A stretch of 64,000 nucleotides of DNA from Olavius algarvensis associated proteobacterium Delta 3 (GTDB taxonomy: Bacteria; Desulfobacterota; Desulfobacteria; Desulfobacterales; CAFBRK01). The notes under the pieces were generated by a model that searched no databases, was not told the origin of the DNA, and saw only the letters and a program-made list of their open reading frames with translations. The translations under genes were made by a program, and so were the position numbers. Below, piece by piece: positions 16,663 to 25,486 of the stretch. The first letter of the stretch is position 1, and the number at the start of each line of letters is the position of its first letter. The stretch covers positions 26,333 through 90,332 of the forward strand of contig CAFBRK010000097.1 in assembly GCA_903231505.1 (NCBI GenBank). The letters are read 5' to 3'.

Positions 16663-17289
16663 ATGAGCAAAGGGAGATACGTTCACTACGGATGCCAATG
16701 GGTAGCTCCTAAAGAATGGATAAATTTCGATGCGTCTCCTACCTTGAGAATCGGAAGGATACCCGTTTTGGGAAAAATAGTTCGGAAAAACGAACGACAT
16801 TTTCCGAGTAATGTTATATATGGCGACATTGTAAAGGGTTTACCGATTAAACCCAATACCTGTGACGGGGTATATTCCTCACATGTTCTCGAGCATTTAT
16901 CTTTAACAGATTGCAGGATAGCAATAAAAAATACTTATAGAATAATAAAAAACGGGGGAATATTTAGAACGGTTTTGCCAGATTTTGAATACTACGTAAA
17001 TATTTATACAAATAGCAAAGAAAAAAATCGTTCTTTATCGTTCTTAAAAAATACTGGTTTAGGAGAAATAAGAAGAGAGAAGGGAGTTAAATCCATACTG
17101 ATAAATACCTTTGGAAATTCAAGGCACAGGTGGATGTGGGATTTCGAAACACTTACAATCGAACTGGAAAAGTGTAAATTCAAAGAAATAAGACGTGCTA
17201 AATTCGGTGACGCAGTTGATCCAATGTTCTCGCTTGTTGAGTCCAAAGAAAGATGGCATAATTGTCTAGGCATAGAATGTAAAAAATAG
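16663..17289 (+). CDS. SAM-dependent methyltransferase-like protein
   Basis: 208 residues. It begins with HYGCQWVAPKEWINFDASPT, a recognisable start of a family of short type-11-like methyltransferases found in polysaccharide loci. DGVYSSHVLEHLSLTDCRIAIKNTYRIIKNGGIFRTVLPD is the strand 4/motif region (the HVLEH and NGGI motifs). The classical glycine-rich SAM loop is reduced to the YGCQW turn, so cofactor binding is less certain. The target is unknown. The ATG at 16663 follows AAGGAAATTAG. A good hairpin followed by TTTT lies just after the stop. Confidence 0.68.
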   Translation: MSKGRYVHYGCQWVAPKEWINFDASPTLRIGRIPVLGKIVRKNERHFPSNVIYGDIVKGLPIKPNTCDGVYSSHVLEHLSLTDCRIAIKNTYRIIKNGGIFRTVLPDFEYYVNIYTNSKEKNRSLSFLKNTGLGEIRREKGVKSILINTFGNSRHRWMWDFETLTIELEKCKFKEIRRAKFGDAVDPMFSLVESKERWHNCLGIECKK

Positions 17290-17299
17290 AAATAATTTC

Positions 17300-17338
17300 T
17301 TATTTTGTGAACTTTTATCTAATTCACAAAATAATTTT
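17300..17338 (+). terminator. Rho-independent terminator-like hairpin
   Basis: A perfect 12-bp stem TTATTTTGTGAA (17300-17311) with TTCACAAAATAA (17323-17334), an 11-nt loop, then TTTT. It lies 11 nt after the stop codon at 17289. The stem is A/T-rich, so termination may be partial. Confidence 0.55.
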
Positions 17339-17405
17339 ATAAATACAGATAAAGTCGTCGAGAATATATGAAACAGAATGTTATAGAATTCGCATATAAA
17401 TACCA

Positions 17406-18158
17406 ATGCAGGCAATGTTAAAAAGAATTAAAAAAATAAAACAGGTTTTTTTTTCTTACCGATTATTAAAAGCTTTAATAAGGCATAGAGTTCTTGGCGG
17501 TGCTGAACATCGGTATATTTTGGAGCACGGTTTTAAAACGGTTGTAGACATAGGAGCGAATAGAGGACAATTTACTCTTGCATCTAGGACATGGGCGCCA
17601 AGTGCAAGAGTCATTGCATTTGAACCTCTTCAGAGACCGGCCGACAGATTCCAAAAAGTGTTTAAAGAAGATTCTAACGTTATATTGCATAGGGTCGCCA
17701 TCGGTTCATACTCTGGAAATGCTGTCATACATATTTCAGCTGCAGATGATTCTTCATCCCTACTTCCAATTGGGGCTCTTCAGGAGAAATATTTTCCTGG
17801 AACAAAAGAAGTTGGAAAGAAAACTGTTCAATTGGGCAAACTACATGAGTATGTCTCTAAGCAAGAACTTATTGCACCAGCGATGTTAAAAATCGATGTC
17901 CAAGGATACGAGTTAGAATCCCTCATTGGCTGTGACAAGTTGTTGGAACGGTTTTCTCATATTTATGTAGAATGCTCCTTTGTGGAATTATATAGCGGAC
18001 AAGCCTTGGCGCACGAAGTGATTGACTGGTTGAGGAATCGACATTTTCAACTTAAGGGAGTTTTTAATATATCCTACCAAAAAAATGGAAACGCGTTACA
18101 AGGTGATTTCTTTTTTGTCAATCACAACGGAAATAAAAATTTATCTGGATTAAAGTAA
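17406..18158 (+). CDS. FkbM family methyltransferase
   Basis: 250 residues. The FkbM signature is clear: VVDIGANRGQFTLASR (SAM loop), VIAFEPLQ, LHRVAIGSYSGN, and the C-terminal LKIDVQGYELESLIGCDKLL motif characteristic of the family. Members O-methylate sugars or polyketides; here a glycan sugar hydroxyl is the likely target. It lies among other methyltransferase and glycosyltransferase genes on the + strand. A second ATG five codons in (17415-17420 area) is a less likely start. Confidence 0.85.
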   Translation: MQAMLKRIKKIKQVFFSYRLLKALIRHRVLGGAEHRYILEHGFKTVVDIGANRGQFTLASRTWAPSARVIAFEPLQRPADRFQKVFKEDSNVILHRVAIGSYSGNAVIHISAADDSSSLLPIGALQEKYFPGTKEVGKKTVQLGKLHEYVSKQELIAPAMLKIDVQGYELESLIGCDKLLERFSHIYVECSFVELYSGQALAHEVIDWLRNRHFQLKGVFNISYQKNGNALQGDFFFVNHNGNKNLSGLK

Positions 18159-18196
18159 AAAATATTATATAAAATAACGAATAATAGTCAGCAGAT

Positions 18197-19012
18197 ATGA
18201 GAATAAAACATTCAAATAAAACTAGTTTACAGGAAATGCAGCAACGCGTGAAGCGTGAAAAGATCGCTCATAAAGAAAATGACGTGCTGGCAGAAAGCTA
18301 TAGGCTAAAAAATAAATTTTCACATATTTGGTGCTATCCATCGCGTAAACGCGTTGAAGATACATTGATAGGACACTTGAAGCGAATCAATGGAGAGAAG
18401 GTTTTAGACTACGGTTGTGGGCGCGGAGAGTTAAGCCGGTATCTATTGGACCAAGGTGCCAATGTACATGGTATAGACATCACATCCATGTACATAAAAG
18501 AGGCTAAAGACCATTGTAATTTGGGCGGTTACGATACGGATAAATTCAGGTTTTATGTGATGGACGCCCACGAAATGGATTTTCCAAATAATTTTTTTGA
18601 TCTTGTAGTTGGATTAGGAATTCTGCATCATTTAGAGCTAAATGTTGCCTTGCTTGAAATACACAGAGTTCTGAAGCCAGGAGGCCGTGTTCTCTTACAG
18701 GAACCTCTTGCTGATAATCTTTTATTAAAATTGTTCCGGAGGTTGACGCCATCGGCACGTACTAAAGATGAAAAACCTTTAACAGGGTACGACATTAATC
18801 TTTTAAAAGAATCGGAATACTGGATATCGGATTTACGGTTTTGTGGTCTACTCGAAGCACCGATTGCTATGATTACATCGATTATTGCACCCAAATTCCC
18901 AGACAACGTATTGTTGCGAGCATCTGACTGGGTTGAACGCAAACTCCAAAGGGCCGAGATACTTTATTCCTGGAATCAGTATGTGCTGATCAATATGATT
19001 AAGAGAAGTTGA
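18197..19012 (+). CDS. Class I SAM-dependent methyltransferase (UbiE/type-11 like)
   Basis: 271 residues. Canonical motifs: VLDYGCGRGELSRYLLDQGANVHGID (SAM loop and acidic residue), VMDAHEMDFPNNFFDLVVGLGILHHL, and EIHRVLKPGGRVLLQEPLAD. The N-terminal 60 residues (a Lys/Glu-rich helix) precede the fold. The substrate is unknown; glycan or lipid-linked intermediate methylation is inferred from the locus. The start is ATG 18197. Confidence 0.82.
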   Translation: MRIKHSNKTSLQEMQQRVKREKIAHKENDVLAESYRLKNKFSHIWCYPSRKRVEDTLIGHLKRINGEKVLDYGCGRGELSRYLLDQGANVHGIDITSMYIKEAKDHCNLGGYDTDKFRFYVMDAHEMDFPNNFFDLVVGLGILHHLELNVALLEIHRVLKPGGRVLLQEPLADNLLLKLFRRLTPSARTKDEKPLTGYDINLLKESEYWISDLRFCGLLEAPIAMITSIIAPKFPDNVLLRASDWVERKLQRAEILYSWNQYVLINMIKRS

Positions 19013-19193
19013 ATATTATTTGTGTCCTTCCTGAAATAAAACACTGCTATACATCGATAACAGTTAATAAAAGGTATTGATTTAACCTACCCATATAGAG
19101 GTTGCAGGCCTGATGGTTTAAATGTGATTAAAGTCACAATTGACACGACAGTTCGCTGTATTGACAATTTGTTGTATATAGGTCTTAAGTATT

Positions 19194-20117
19194 ATGAAAT
19201 ATGCGCCAATTGCACTTTTTGTATATTCGAGATTAGGTCATGCTCGTGAAACTGTGCATGCACTCAAAAATAACCAATTGGCTAGTGAGTCAGATTTAAT
19301 TGTTTTTTCTGATGGCCCGCGATCAGATAGAGATGTTGAAAGCGTAAAACAAGTGCGGCAATATATACTGGGGATTAATGGGTTCAAATCTGTTTCAGTT
19401 GTATTACGGGACCAAAACCTCGGATTATCACGCTCCCTCATATCTGGAGTCAGCCAGGTTTTAGAAACCTATGATCGGACTATTGTGCTCGAGGATGATA
19501 TAATCACCTCCCCGTTTTTTTTACAATATATGAACGATGGATTAAATTACTACGTTGATGATGAGCGAGTCATCAGCATACATGGATATGTGCTTCCTGT
19601 TAAGTATACTCTTCCAGAAACCTTTTTTCTAATAGGCACGGATTGCTGGGGATGGGGCACATGGCGTAGAGGTTGGGCTCTTTTCAATTCGGACGGGCGA
19701 TATTTGCTCAATGAATTAATAAAGCGAAAATTAGTCAGACAATTCGATCTCGACGGGGCGTATCCTTACACAAGAATGCTTAAACGTCAGATTAATGGTA
19801 AGAACGATTCGTGGGCAATACGATGGTATGCGTCAGCATTTCTTGAAAATAAGCTTACATTATATCCAGGGCGCTCGATGATACAAAATATTGGTACAGA
19901 TGCCTCAGGTACCCACTGTGGTATAAATAGGGATTATGATACGTCGATTAGTTCAGAACCGATAAAGGTAGGCGGTATCGATATCATACATTCAAGCAGA
20001 GGGTATGAAGCATATCGAGAATTATTTCTAAAGATGGGCGGAGCTAGTCGTGTTCGTCGGGTAATCCAACGATTATTGGCATTTGTTCGTCGCCGCCAAA
20101 AGCATGGCCGAGTCTAG
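19194..20117 (+). CDS. GT-A fold glycosyltransferase
   Basis: 307 residues. It opens with PIALFVYSRLGHARETVHALKNN and VFSDGPR, then has TIVLEDDIITSPFFL, whose Asp-containing motif would bind the metal and nucleotide-sugar. The signature GTDCWGWGTWRRGW is typical of a family of surface-polysaccharide transferases related to GNT-I/GT2 enzymes. It would add a sugar to the lipid-linked repeat at the cytoplasmic face. Its end overlaps the next gene by 14 nt, so the two are probably translated together. Confidence 0.8.
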   Translation: MKYAPIALFVYSRLGHARETVHALKNNQLASESDLIVFSDGPRSDRDVESVKQVRQYILGINGFKSVSVVLRDQNLGLSRSLISGVSQVLETYDRTIVLEDDIITSPFFLQYMNDGLNYYVDDERVISIHGYVLPVKYTLPETFFLIGTDCWGWGTWRRGWALFNSDGRYLLNELIKRKLVRQFDLDGAYPYTRMLKRQINGKNDSWAIRWYASAFLENKLTLYPGRSMIQNIGTDASGTHCGINRDYDTSISSEPIKVGGIDIIHSSRGYEAYRELFLKMGGASRVRRVIQRLLAFVRRRQKHGRV

Positions 20118-20931
20118 ATTGAAAAATTGGCTGCGTCGTTACTTGCCACCGCAGGTACTGCACGTTGCATTACGGTTACTTGGTAGAGCCACGCGTTTTA
20201 AAGGGCCGATGGAAACATGGGAAGAGGCCTCGTCATTATCTGTAGGATATAGCAAAAATTCGATACTGGAAAAAGTTTTAGCCGCTTCACTAAAGGTGAA
20301 GGATGGTGATGCTGCATACGAACGTGACTCAGTTTTATTTGATAAGATAGAATATTCGTGGCCAGCGCTCACCGGTTTACTGTGGGCAGCCGCCCGACAC
20401 GGGGGAAGGCTAAATGTTCTGGATTTTGGAGGCGCTCTAGGTAGCAGTTACTTTCAAAATCGGTTCTTTATAGATCGTTTAGAACACGTGCGTTGGGGTG
20501 TTGTTGAGCAGGAGCATTTTGTCGAATGTGGTCAAACGCATATGCAGGATGCAAGATTATCTTTTTATTCCAGCATTGACGACTGCGTTAACAAAGCGAA
20601 ACCAAATGTTATCCTGTTATCCGGTGTATTGCAGTACATTGAAGCTCCTGAAGATCTGTTAACAAAGTTAGTAGCTATAAAAGCGGATTGTTTAATTTTA
20701 GATCGTACGATTGTCAATAGCTCATTGAGCTCTTCCGTTTATGTTCAATATGTTCCAAAGCAAATATATGAAGCCTCGTACCCATGTTGGTCGCTATCAG
20801 AGTCAACTATTATAGCCCTTATAGAACAATATCATTATAAATGTGCAACAGATTTTTATAGTTTGGCTTTTCCTGCCTTAGGGTCAATTAATTCAGAATA
20901 TAAAGGTTATATCTTTATGCGCAGCGTTTGA
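20104..20931 (+). CDS. TIGR04325-like putative methyltransferase
   Basis: 275 residues from ATG 20104 (MAESRLKNWLRRYLPP), overlapping the preceding stop by 14 nt; an upstream TTG at 20083 is possible. Features match the LIC12133/TIGR04325 family of polysaccharide-locus proteins: WEEASSLSVGYSKNSILEKV, LNVLDFGGALGSSYFQNR (SAM-like loop), VVEQEHFVECGQ, and NVILLSGVLQYIEAPEDLL. Methyltransfer is predicted by fold only. Members occur in Leptospira and many Gram-negative O-antigen clusters. Confidence 0.75.
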   Translation: MAESRLKNWLRRYLPPQVLHVALRLLGRATRFKGPMETWEEASSLSVGYSKNSILEKVLAASLKVKDGDAAYERDSVLFDKIEYSWPALTGLLWAAARHGGRLNVLDFGGALGSSYFQNRFFIDRLEHVRWGVVEQEHFVECGQTHMQDARLSFYSSIDDCVNKAKPNVILLSGVLQYIEAPEDLLTKLVAIKADCLILDRTIVNSSLSSSVYVQYVPKQIYEASYPCWSLSESTIIALIEQYHYKCATDFYSLAFPALGSINSEYKGYIFMRSV

Positions 20932-20994
20932 GAGATAGTATAATTTGTGCATTATGAGAAAAAAGATTATGCGTATATGTTTTAAAACTCGAAA

Positions 20995-21084
20995 GTGATA
21001 ATAACTGGTAATTCTGGTTCGATCGGATCGAGTCTTTCCGGAAGGTTGAAAAGTCAAAGTGCAAGTGTCAGAAATAGATTTTGA
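20995..21084 (+). pseudogene. N-terminal relic of an NAD-dependent sugar epimerase/dehydratase (SDR)
   Basis: The frame from GTG 20995 reads VIITGNSGSIGSSLSGRLKS, an excellent extended-SDR Rossmann start (TGxxGxIGxxLxxxL), then stops after nine more residues; a second frame continues as SEIDFEIVIFVINDF. Nothing else of the enzyme is left. It suggests a deleted NDP-sugar epimerase in the gap before the glycosyltransferase. Confidence 0.5.
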
Positions 21085-21126
21085 AATCGTGATTTTTGTT
21101 ATTAATGATTTTAGTAATTTACGCTC

Positions 21127-22368
21127 GTGCAAAAGAAAAGAATATATGAAATTGGTGGCGAGCCTGTAGGGAAAAAGTTGTACATCCAACTAACTTGTTG
21201 GTATGCACCTTCTTATGGTTTCGGTGGGCCCGTTCGTCTAATGGAAGATTATGCAAAATGGTGTATAGAAGCGGGTATTAAAGTGAAAATATTGACAGGT
21301 AATGTACACCATGATTACACACGATTACCACTCAATACTTCTCATCCACTTAAAAGTTTTATATATCGATTCCCCGTTTTGGGTACAAGTCTAGCTAAGC
21401 GCGCATTATTTTTACTTTCACCTCGTTTCTTCTATGCTGTTTTTAAAAGTGTTTTCACCCACGAAGGCACTGTATATATACATACATTTGAATATCGTGG
21501 ATTAGTGCCTTTGGGGGTTGTAATCATAAAGAAACTTTTTGCACAAAAGGTAGTTTTTGTTCACTCTGCATTCGGTACACTTCATTACAAGAAAAGTCGA
21601 ATTAGGGAGCTTTATGACAGGATATTTTTAACTGACCAAATACGTGCTTTAGATATTTCGTTAGCCCAGAATAACCATGAAAAAGCTGTTTATAGAGATT
21701 TACTTAGTTCATGTGATAGTAAAGGTGTAGTCCATTTGGTTCCATTGCACCTTGATATTTCGGCTAAAGTAGGTGATTGTAACTATTATAAAAAAATATC
21801 GGTAGATCTTCGTAAAAGACATGAGTTATCCCAAGATAATACTATAATGCTGTTTCTTGGAAGATTTCATCCCGAGAAAGGTCTCTATCGAGTGGTTGAT
21901 CTATTAAAAAGTGTATCTATTTCTGGCATTGATGCTGTACTGTTACTAGTTGGTCGTGATTATGGATTTCAGCATAAAATTGAATATTATATTAGCACTC
22001 TTGGATTAACATCACGGGTTCATATTATAACAGATGTGACGGCTGAGAGATTTGATTATTATCGAATCGCTGATATTTTTGTTGGGTTTCCAACAATTTA
22101 TGAGGAAACAATGCTGTCAGCTGTTGAGGCATTGAGCTGCGGGACTCCAGTACTGTTGTCTCGAGAGGCAGATATGCCTTTTGTCGAAGAAGAAAATGCT
22201 GGTTTTGTAATCGACTTTGATATTGATTTGGCTAAAAAAAGATTGATGACCATTATTGAAAAACAAAAGTTTTATGAGGCAAATGCACTTAGAGTTGCAA
22301 ATACGTATTATAGCCCATCAACCATAAAAGAAATATTTTTAAACAGCTTATTTTTTAAGAAAAGTTAA
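21127..22368 (+). CDS. Glycosyltransferase family 4
   Basis: 413 residues, GT-B fold. The N-terminal acceptor domain has YIQLTCWYAPSYGFGGPVRLMEDYAKWC and VFVHSAFGTLHY. The C-terminal donor domain has LFLGRFHPEKGLYRVVDLLKS, LLLVGRDYGF, and the GT4 signature FVGFPTIYEETMLSAVEALSCGTPVLLS. It uses a nucleotide-sugar to extend the lipid-linked glycan. The start is uncertain: GTG 21127 is annotated, but a TTG near 21178 (YIQLT) also fits and would bring the start closer to the family's usual length. Confidence 0.84.
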   Translation: MQKKRIYEIGGEPVGKKLYIQLTCWYAPSYGFGGPVRLMEDYAKWCIEAGIKVKILTGNVHHDYTRLPLNTSHPLKSFIYRFPVLGTSLAKRALFLLSPRFFYAVFKSVFTHEGTVYIHTFEYRGLVPLGVVIIKKLFAQKVVFVHSAFGTLHYKKSRIRELYDRIFLTDQIRALDISLAQNNHEKAVYRDLLSSCDSKGVVHLVPLHLDISAKVGDCNYYKKISVDLRKRHELSQDNTIMLFLGRFHPEKGLYRVVDLLKSVSISGIDAVLLLVGRDYGFQHKIEYYISTLGLTSRVHIITDVTAERFDYYRIADIFVGFPTIYEETMLSAVEALSCGTPVLLSREADMPFVEEENAGFVIDFDIDLAKKRLMTIIEKQKFYEANALRVANTYYSPSTIKEIFLNSLFFKKS

Positions 22369-22623
22369 TATAAATATATTCTAAATCAACATCAAGAAAA
22401 CAGTGTCAGGATAATTGCAGTGCTGCAAAATCAATTAACGATGATATATATTTTTTGTTATAAGCGATCAAAAACGACTTATTTTTTTTACGCTGTTAAA
22501 CTTCAAGCGATAAAGGTCTAAAAAATATAGAGTCCAACCCAGTTTGGTTTAATTATTTAGAATTTATTTGGATAGACAATAATAAATGATATAGGGTAGA
22601 ACTTTTTTAAAAAGGAGTCATAA

Positions 22624-23028
22624 TTGAGTCTTGATAAAGTAGATTGGGTTTACTTTCAAGATATCGTTGATGATCGTGGACGTCTAACTGCGATTGAGGA
22701 GAACGTACATATACCTCTATCAATTTCAAGAATTTTCTATGTTCATCAGGTTAAAAATGGAATAGATCGTGGAGGGCACGCGCACAGAGACACTAATCAA
22801 GTCGTTGCTTGCATAAATGGTTCTGTAAAAATTGATGTCTCTAACGGAAAAGATTTGATGACTTTTAAGCTAAATAATCCAGGAAGGGGTATCTTCGTAC
22901 CACAAATGTTGTGGGTACGCTTATATGATTTTAGTCAAAATAGCATTTGTTTGGTTTTAGCAGATACAATATATGATAAAAGTAAATCAATTAGAAATTG
23001 GGAAGAATATTTAAAAAAAGTAAAATAA
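22624..23028 (+). CDS. dTDP-6-deoxy-hex-4-ulose 3,4-ketoisomerase-like cupin (FdtA/QdtA family)
   Basis: 134 residues, single-domain cupin. DRGRLTAIEENVHIPLSISRIFYVHQV and the active-site motif GGHAHRDTNQVVACINGSVKID match FdtA/QdtA/WxcM-type sugar isomerases, which shift the keto group from C4 to C3 of dTDP-4-keto-6-deoxyglucose. It starts at TTG 22624 with AAAAAGGAG eight bases upstream. It begins a run of four closely spaced deoxysugar genes. FdtA normally feeds a C3 aminotransferase, and a DegT aminotransferase is indeed four genes on. The 255-bp gap upstream is AT-rich and shows no gene. Confidence 0.86.
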   Translation: MSLDKVDWVYFQDIVDDRGRLTAIEENVHIPLSISRIFYVHQVKNGIDRGGHAHRDTNQVVACINGSVKIDVSNGKDLMTFKLNNPGRGIFVPQMLWVRLYDFSQNSICLVLADTIYDKSKSIRNWEEYLKKVK

Positions 23029-23061
23029 ATAACTTAACTAAATAATTTAACAGGATCATCA

Positions 23062-24501
23062 ATGAAAAAAATTTTAAAAGAAAAAAATATAAATAAATAT
23101 TTAAAATCTGCTCAAGAAAAAGAAGGTGTCGTGTCAAACAAAGAGTTTAATGAGTGGTATGATAAAAAATGTAAAAATTATATCTATAAAGTAGAAAAGA
23201 TACCGATAAAAAAGTTAAGAGAATGGAAGTTTACTTCAGATACTGGATACCTTGAGCACAAAAGCGGAAAATTCTTTCGTGTAGAAGGAGTACATGTCAG
23301 AACAAACTTCGGTTATACACGGAGTTGGTCACAACCGATTATAAACCAACCGGAAATAGGTATTTTAGGAATTTTAACGAAAAACATCAACGGATTGTTA
23401 CATTTTTTAATACAACTGAAGATGGAACCGGGAAATATTAACATTCTACAAATATCACCAACCGTGCAGGCCACTAAAAGTAATTATACTAAAGTCCATG
23501 GAGGGAAAAGTATAAAATATTTGGAATATTTCTTAAATTCATCAAAAGCTCGTATTATTGTAGATCAATTGCAATCAGAGCAGGGTTCAAGATTTCTACG
23601 TAAAAGAAACAGAAATATGATTGTAGAGATTTCCGAAAATGAGAAAATTAGTATAGGAAAGAACTTTTGCTGGCTTACATTAGGGCAAATATTGTATTTT
23701 CTTAAGCATAACAACATGGTGAATATGGATACACGTACTGTGCTATCGTGTATTCGTTATGCAAAAAAAGATCAAAAATGTGATACAGCGATACATGAAT
23801 ATAATTCAAAAAATTTTAATGAAGATTTATTTATTTCATCTATTGCAAATGAAAAACATGCAGTACATGATTTTGACGATATAATAAGTTGGATTACAGA
23901 AATGAAAACAAGGTATGAAGTTGAGGTAAAAAGAGTTCCAATAAATCAGCTAAAAGAATGGAAGTATGATGGAGTTCAAATTACTCATGAAAAAAATAGA
24001 TATTTTTCTGTAATCGGTGTCTCCGTTACTGCATCGGATCGAGAAAATTATAAATGGGATCAACCATTAATAGATTCGACAGATTTTGGAATCCTTTGTT
24101 TTATCTGTCAGAAAAAAAATAATATTTTACATTTTTTAGTTCAAGCGCGTGTTGAACCTGGAAATCTTGATGTATTGGAATTAGCACCAACCCTGCAATG
24201 TACGCCCTCGAATTATGACTTACAAAAAAAAGAAACTTTGCCTCCTTTTTACGATATTGTCACTAAAGCAAATAATAATAGTATACGTTACGATGTAATT
24301 CAATCTGAAGAAGGGGGAAGATTTTATCATGACCAGAATCGGTACAATATAATTGAAATAGATGGAAGATATGAATTGGATTTACCAAGGAATTATTTAT
24401 GGATGACATTAAGACAGATAAAAGAATTTATAAGATTTAATAATTATTTTAATATAGAGGCAAGAGGTCTCTTATCGTGTCTCGAGATAAAAATGCCGTA
24501 A
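23062..24501 (+). CDS. NDP-hexose 2,3-dehydratase family protein (EvaA/TylX3-like)
   Basis: 479 residues made of two homologous halves. The first has LREWKFTSDTGYLEHKSGKFF, LLHFLIQLKMEPGN and QISPTVQATKSNYT; the second has LKEWKYDGVQITHEKNRYF, ILHFLVQARVEPGN and LAPTLQCTPSNYD. This duplicated architecture and the motifs E-P-G-N and S-P/A-P-T-x-Q are those of PF03559, which removes the C2 hydroxyl of dTDP-4-keto-6-deoxyglucose to give a 3,4-diketo-2,6-dideoxysugar. The family is best known from actinomycete antibiotic sugars. It sits between the ketoisomerase and a ketoreductase-like gene. The start is ATG 23062, with AGGA upstream. Confidence 0.88.
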   Translation: MKKILKEKNINKYLKSAQEKEGVVSNKEFNEWYDKKCKNYIYKVEKIPIKKLREWKFTSDTGYLEHKSGKFFRVEGVHVRTNFGYTRSWSQPIINQPEIGILGILTKNINGLLHFLIQLKMEPGNINILQISPTVQATKSNYTKVHGGKSIKYLEYFLNSSKARIIVDQLQSEQGSRFLRKRNRNMIVEISENEKISIGKNFCWLTLGQILYFLKHNNMVNMDTRTVLSCIRYAKKDQKCDTAIHEYNSKNFNEDLFISSIANEKHAVHDFDDIISWITEMKTRYEVEVKRVPINQLKEWKYDGVQITHEKNRYFSVIGVSVTASDRENYKWDQPLIDSTDFGILCFICQKKNNILHFLVQARVEPGNLDVLELAPTLQCTPSNYDLQKKETLPPFYDIVTKANNNSIRYDVIQSEEGGRFYHDQNRYNIIEIDGRYELDLPRNYLWMTLRQIKEFIRFNNYFNIEARGLLSCLEIKMP

Positions 24502-24523
24502 CCTAAAGGAAAACGGATAATCC

Positions 24524-25486
24524 ATGAATATCCTTATAATCGGTTTCTCATCAATTGTAAAAAGACGAATTATTCCTGCTTTGGAAAAAATAGATGAAAT
24601 TGAAGCTATATCAATTAGCAGTAGAAAATCTCTAACAAAGGATATGATTACCTCAAAAAAGAAAGTGAATATCTATAGAGGATATAAGAATGCGATCACG
24701 AACTGTGACTCATCATTAATATATATTTCATTACCAAATAGCATGCATGCAACATGGGCAAATCATGCCTTGGATGCAGGGAAGCACGTTATTATTGATA
24801 AACCGGCTACTATGAATTTGGAAGAAGCAAAAAATCTTTTAAAAAAGGCTAAGCAAAAAAAATTATGCGTAGCTGAAGCGAATGTCTGGATGTATCATCC
24901 TATGACAAGAAAAATAAAAAAAATTATCGATCGAGAGAAAGGTAAAAAGCAACATATTTCAGCCGTTTTTACATCACCTCCATTAAATCCAGAGAATTAC
25001 AGATACAAAAAAGCATATGGCGGTGGAATATTGTTAGATAGAGGCTCTTACGCTGCAAGTTGTAGTCGAATATTCATTGAAAAATCACCTAAAGAAGTTC
25101 ATTGTCATATAATAAAATGCAATAAAAAAGACATAATAGATATTTCTTTTAGCATTAGCATGTTATACGAAGATGGAATTGTGTTTTCTGGATTTTTTAG
25201 TTTAGCTGCAGAATATGTAAACCGGCTTTCAATTCATGGATCTACGTATTATCTTGATGCTGGAAGAATTTTCACTCCACCAGCCGACTTCAATGGCAAT
25301 ATAAATTTAATAAAAAATAATAAAAAAAATTCTATCTGCGTGGAAGCGGCAGATACTTTCTCTCTTTTTATAAAAGATGTGATAAGTGCAATAAACAAAA
25401 AATCATATAGCCAATTTGCGAAAATATTGTTTGGAGATACTAAATTATTATCAGACATTATAAATGTAGCAACAAAGGTGAATTAG
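24524..25486 (+). CDS. Gfo/Idh/MocA oxidoreductase (probable NDP-sugar 3-ketoreductase)
   Basis: 320 residues. The N-terminal Rossmann domain starts MNILIIGFSSIVKRRIIPAL; SLIYISLPNSMHATWANHALDAGKHVIIDKPATMNLEEAKNL includes the DKP version of the catalytic EKP Lys motif; AEANVWMYHPM and GGGILLDRGSYAA follow. Next to a 2,3-dehydratase, the expected role is reduction of C3 in the 3,4-diketo-2,6-dideoxy intermediate, as SpnN/TylC1-type enzymes do. Its stop codon is directly followed by the ATG of the aminotransferase, so the two are translationally coupled. Confidence 0.8.
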   Translation: MNILIIGFSSIVKRRIIPALEKIDEIEAISISSRKSLTKDMITSKKKVNIYRGYKNAITNCDSSLIYISLPNSMHATWANHALDAGKHVIIDKPATMNLEEAKNLLKKAKQKKLCVAEANVWMYHPMTRKIKKIIDREKGKKQHISAVFTSPPLNPENYRYKKAYGGGILLDRGSYAASCSRIFIEKSPKEVHCHIIKCNKKDIIDISFSISMLYEDGIVFSGFFSLAAEYVNRLSIHGSTYYLDAGRIFTPPADFNGNINLIKNNKKNSICVEAADTFSLFIKDVISAINKKSYSQFAKILFGDTKLLSDIINVATKVN

